Positions 63,531 through 64,000 of a DNA stretch of 64,000 bases are shown piece by piece. Each line of letters starts with the position of its first letter. The first letter of the stretch is position 1. The stretch covers positions 9,146,160 to 9,210,159 of the forward strand of contig JAPTHN010000001.1 in the NCBI GenBank assembly GCA_026936325.1. The letters run 5' to 3'. The translations under genes and the position numbers were made by a program. This DNA is from Platynereis dumerilii. Its lineage: Eukaryota > Annelida > Polychaeta > Phyllodocida > Nereididae. The notes beneath the pieces were generated by a model, which saw only the letters and a list, made by a program, of their open reading frames with translations, made no database searches and was not told the origin of the DNA.

Positions 63531-64000
63531 TAAGGGGGATTTTACTTTTAGTCTCCATCACATGAGCTAACATGGCGTCCATCAAATATCTCAAACACCA
63601 CACAATGCACAATGCTCATTCTTTCCCAACATTCGAAGACCCCCCTAAACTTGTCAAATGTTACCATAAATAAATAAATATCATAACCATTTGCACATCC
63701 CAAATACTTTTTCAGCTGGGTTGCTTTTGCGTTTGGCCTGCAGCCATGTTCATTTTGAAAAGCAACAAAACCACTAGGTGTCTCCATATCCTAATATGCA
63801 CACTTGTGCCCCTGGTGGAAATATTTGGCACAACGAAAATTGAGATTCTGGTTGGTATTGGTAGATGTGTAGGGCATGGGGGATATGGAGGCAGTATACC
63901 TGCTCTTGTTTCAAATTCATCAATGGTCTTAGATATCACAAGATTGCTTGATCAATTAAATATAGGCCTAAATACATCGATTCAGATATATAGGCCTATA
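63531..64000. other. No feature recognised
   Basis: Two 75-79 codon - strand ORFs overlap here, without CNB-domain similarity or good splice sites. Confidence 0.35.

Noticed and set aside
1-64000. LTR retrotransposons, endogenous retroviruses or Polintons
   Set aside because: No paired LTRs, no gag, protease, integrase, envelope or capsid-like frames were recognised; reverse-transcriptase-related pieces here are LINE-type.

Overview
The window looks like a chromosome piece from a marine invertebrate animal. It is AT-rich, genes have GT-AG introns, intergenic DNA is full of SINEs, LINEs, Tc1/mariner elements and MITEs, and AGGCCTA-type words recur. An echinoderm or other ambulacrarian is my best guess, but this is inference and no marker settles it. 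I saw no CRISPR array, rRNA gene, intact tRNA gene, LTR retrovirus-like element or Polinton.

Four host genes can be supported. (1) A class A GPCR on the + strand, two coding exons (11350-11446 and 12916-13847, 342 aa). (2) A large + strand gene for a CNBD2-like protein with two cyclic-nucleotide-binding (CNB) domains, 14 coding exons between 38898 and 57368. (3) A single-exon linker histone H1 gene on the - strand (54695-55318), nested antisense in intron 12 of the CNBD2-like gene, with a histone 3' stem-loop. (4) The 3' end of a second CNBD2-like gene on the - strand (last three coding exons, 61367-62433), tail-to-tail with the first and running off the right edge.

Layout: 1-11.3 kb is repeat-rich: Tc1 remnant, SINE, LINE 3' ends, a MITE built of hairpin modules and a 39-bp minisatellite. 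11.35-13.85 kb is the GPCR, followed by Harbinger-like MITEs, a 230-bp hairpin and a degraded mariner. 16.6-19.85 kb is a ~33-bp minisatellite split by a mariner-like element that itself holds a LINE fragment. 20-36.8 kb is an intergenic transposon graveyard: a LINE in two pieces, Tc1 remnants, two more CGAGGGG-type elements and a duplicated ~800-bp unit. 38.05-38.62 kb is a ~145-bp tandem repeat just upstream of the CNBD2-like gene. The introns of that gene carry many SINEs and MITEs, one of them placed inside a 5' splice site.

The CNBD2-like proteins are expected, from mammalian CNBD2/CRIS, to bind cAMP in sperm or flagella. H1 is chromatin-structural and the GPCR is an orphan. Nothing suggests that the four genes form one pathway. 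The most distinctive observation is that three diverged CGAGGGG-ended elements all carry a GTTNCCATGGNAAC palindrome exactly 150 bp inside their ends; the palindrome resembles an RFX X-box and also contains a CCATGG start context.
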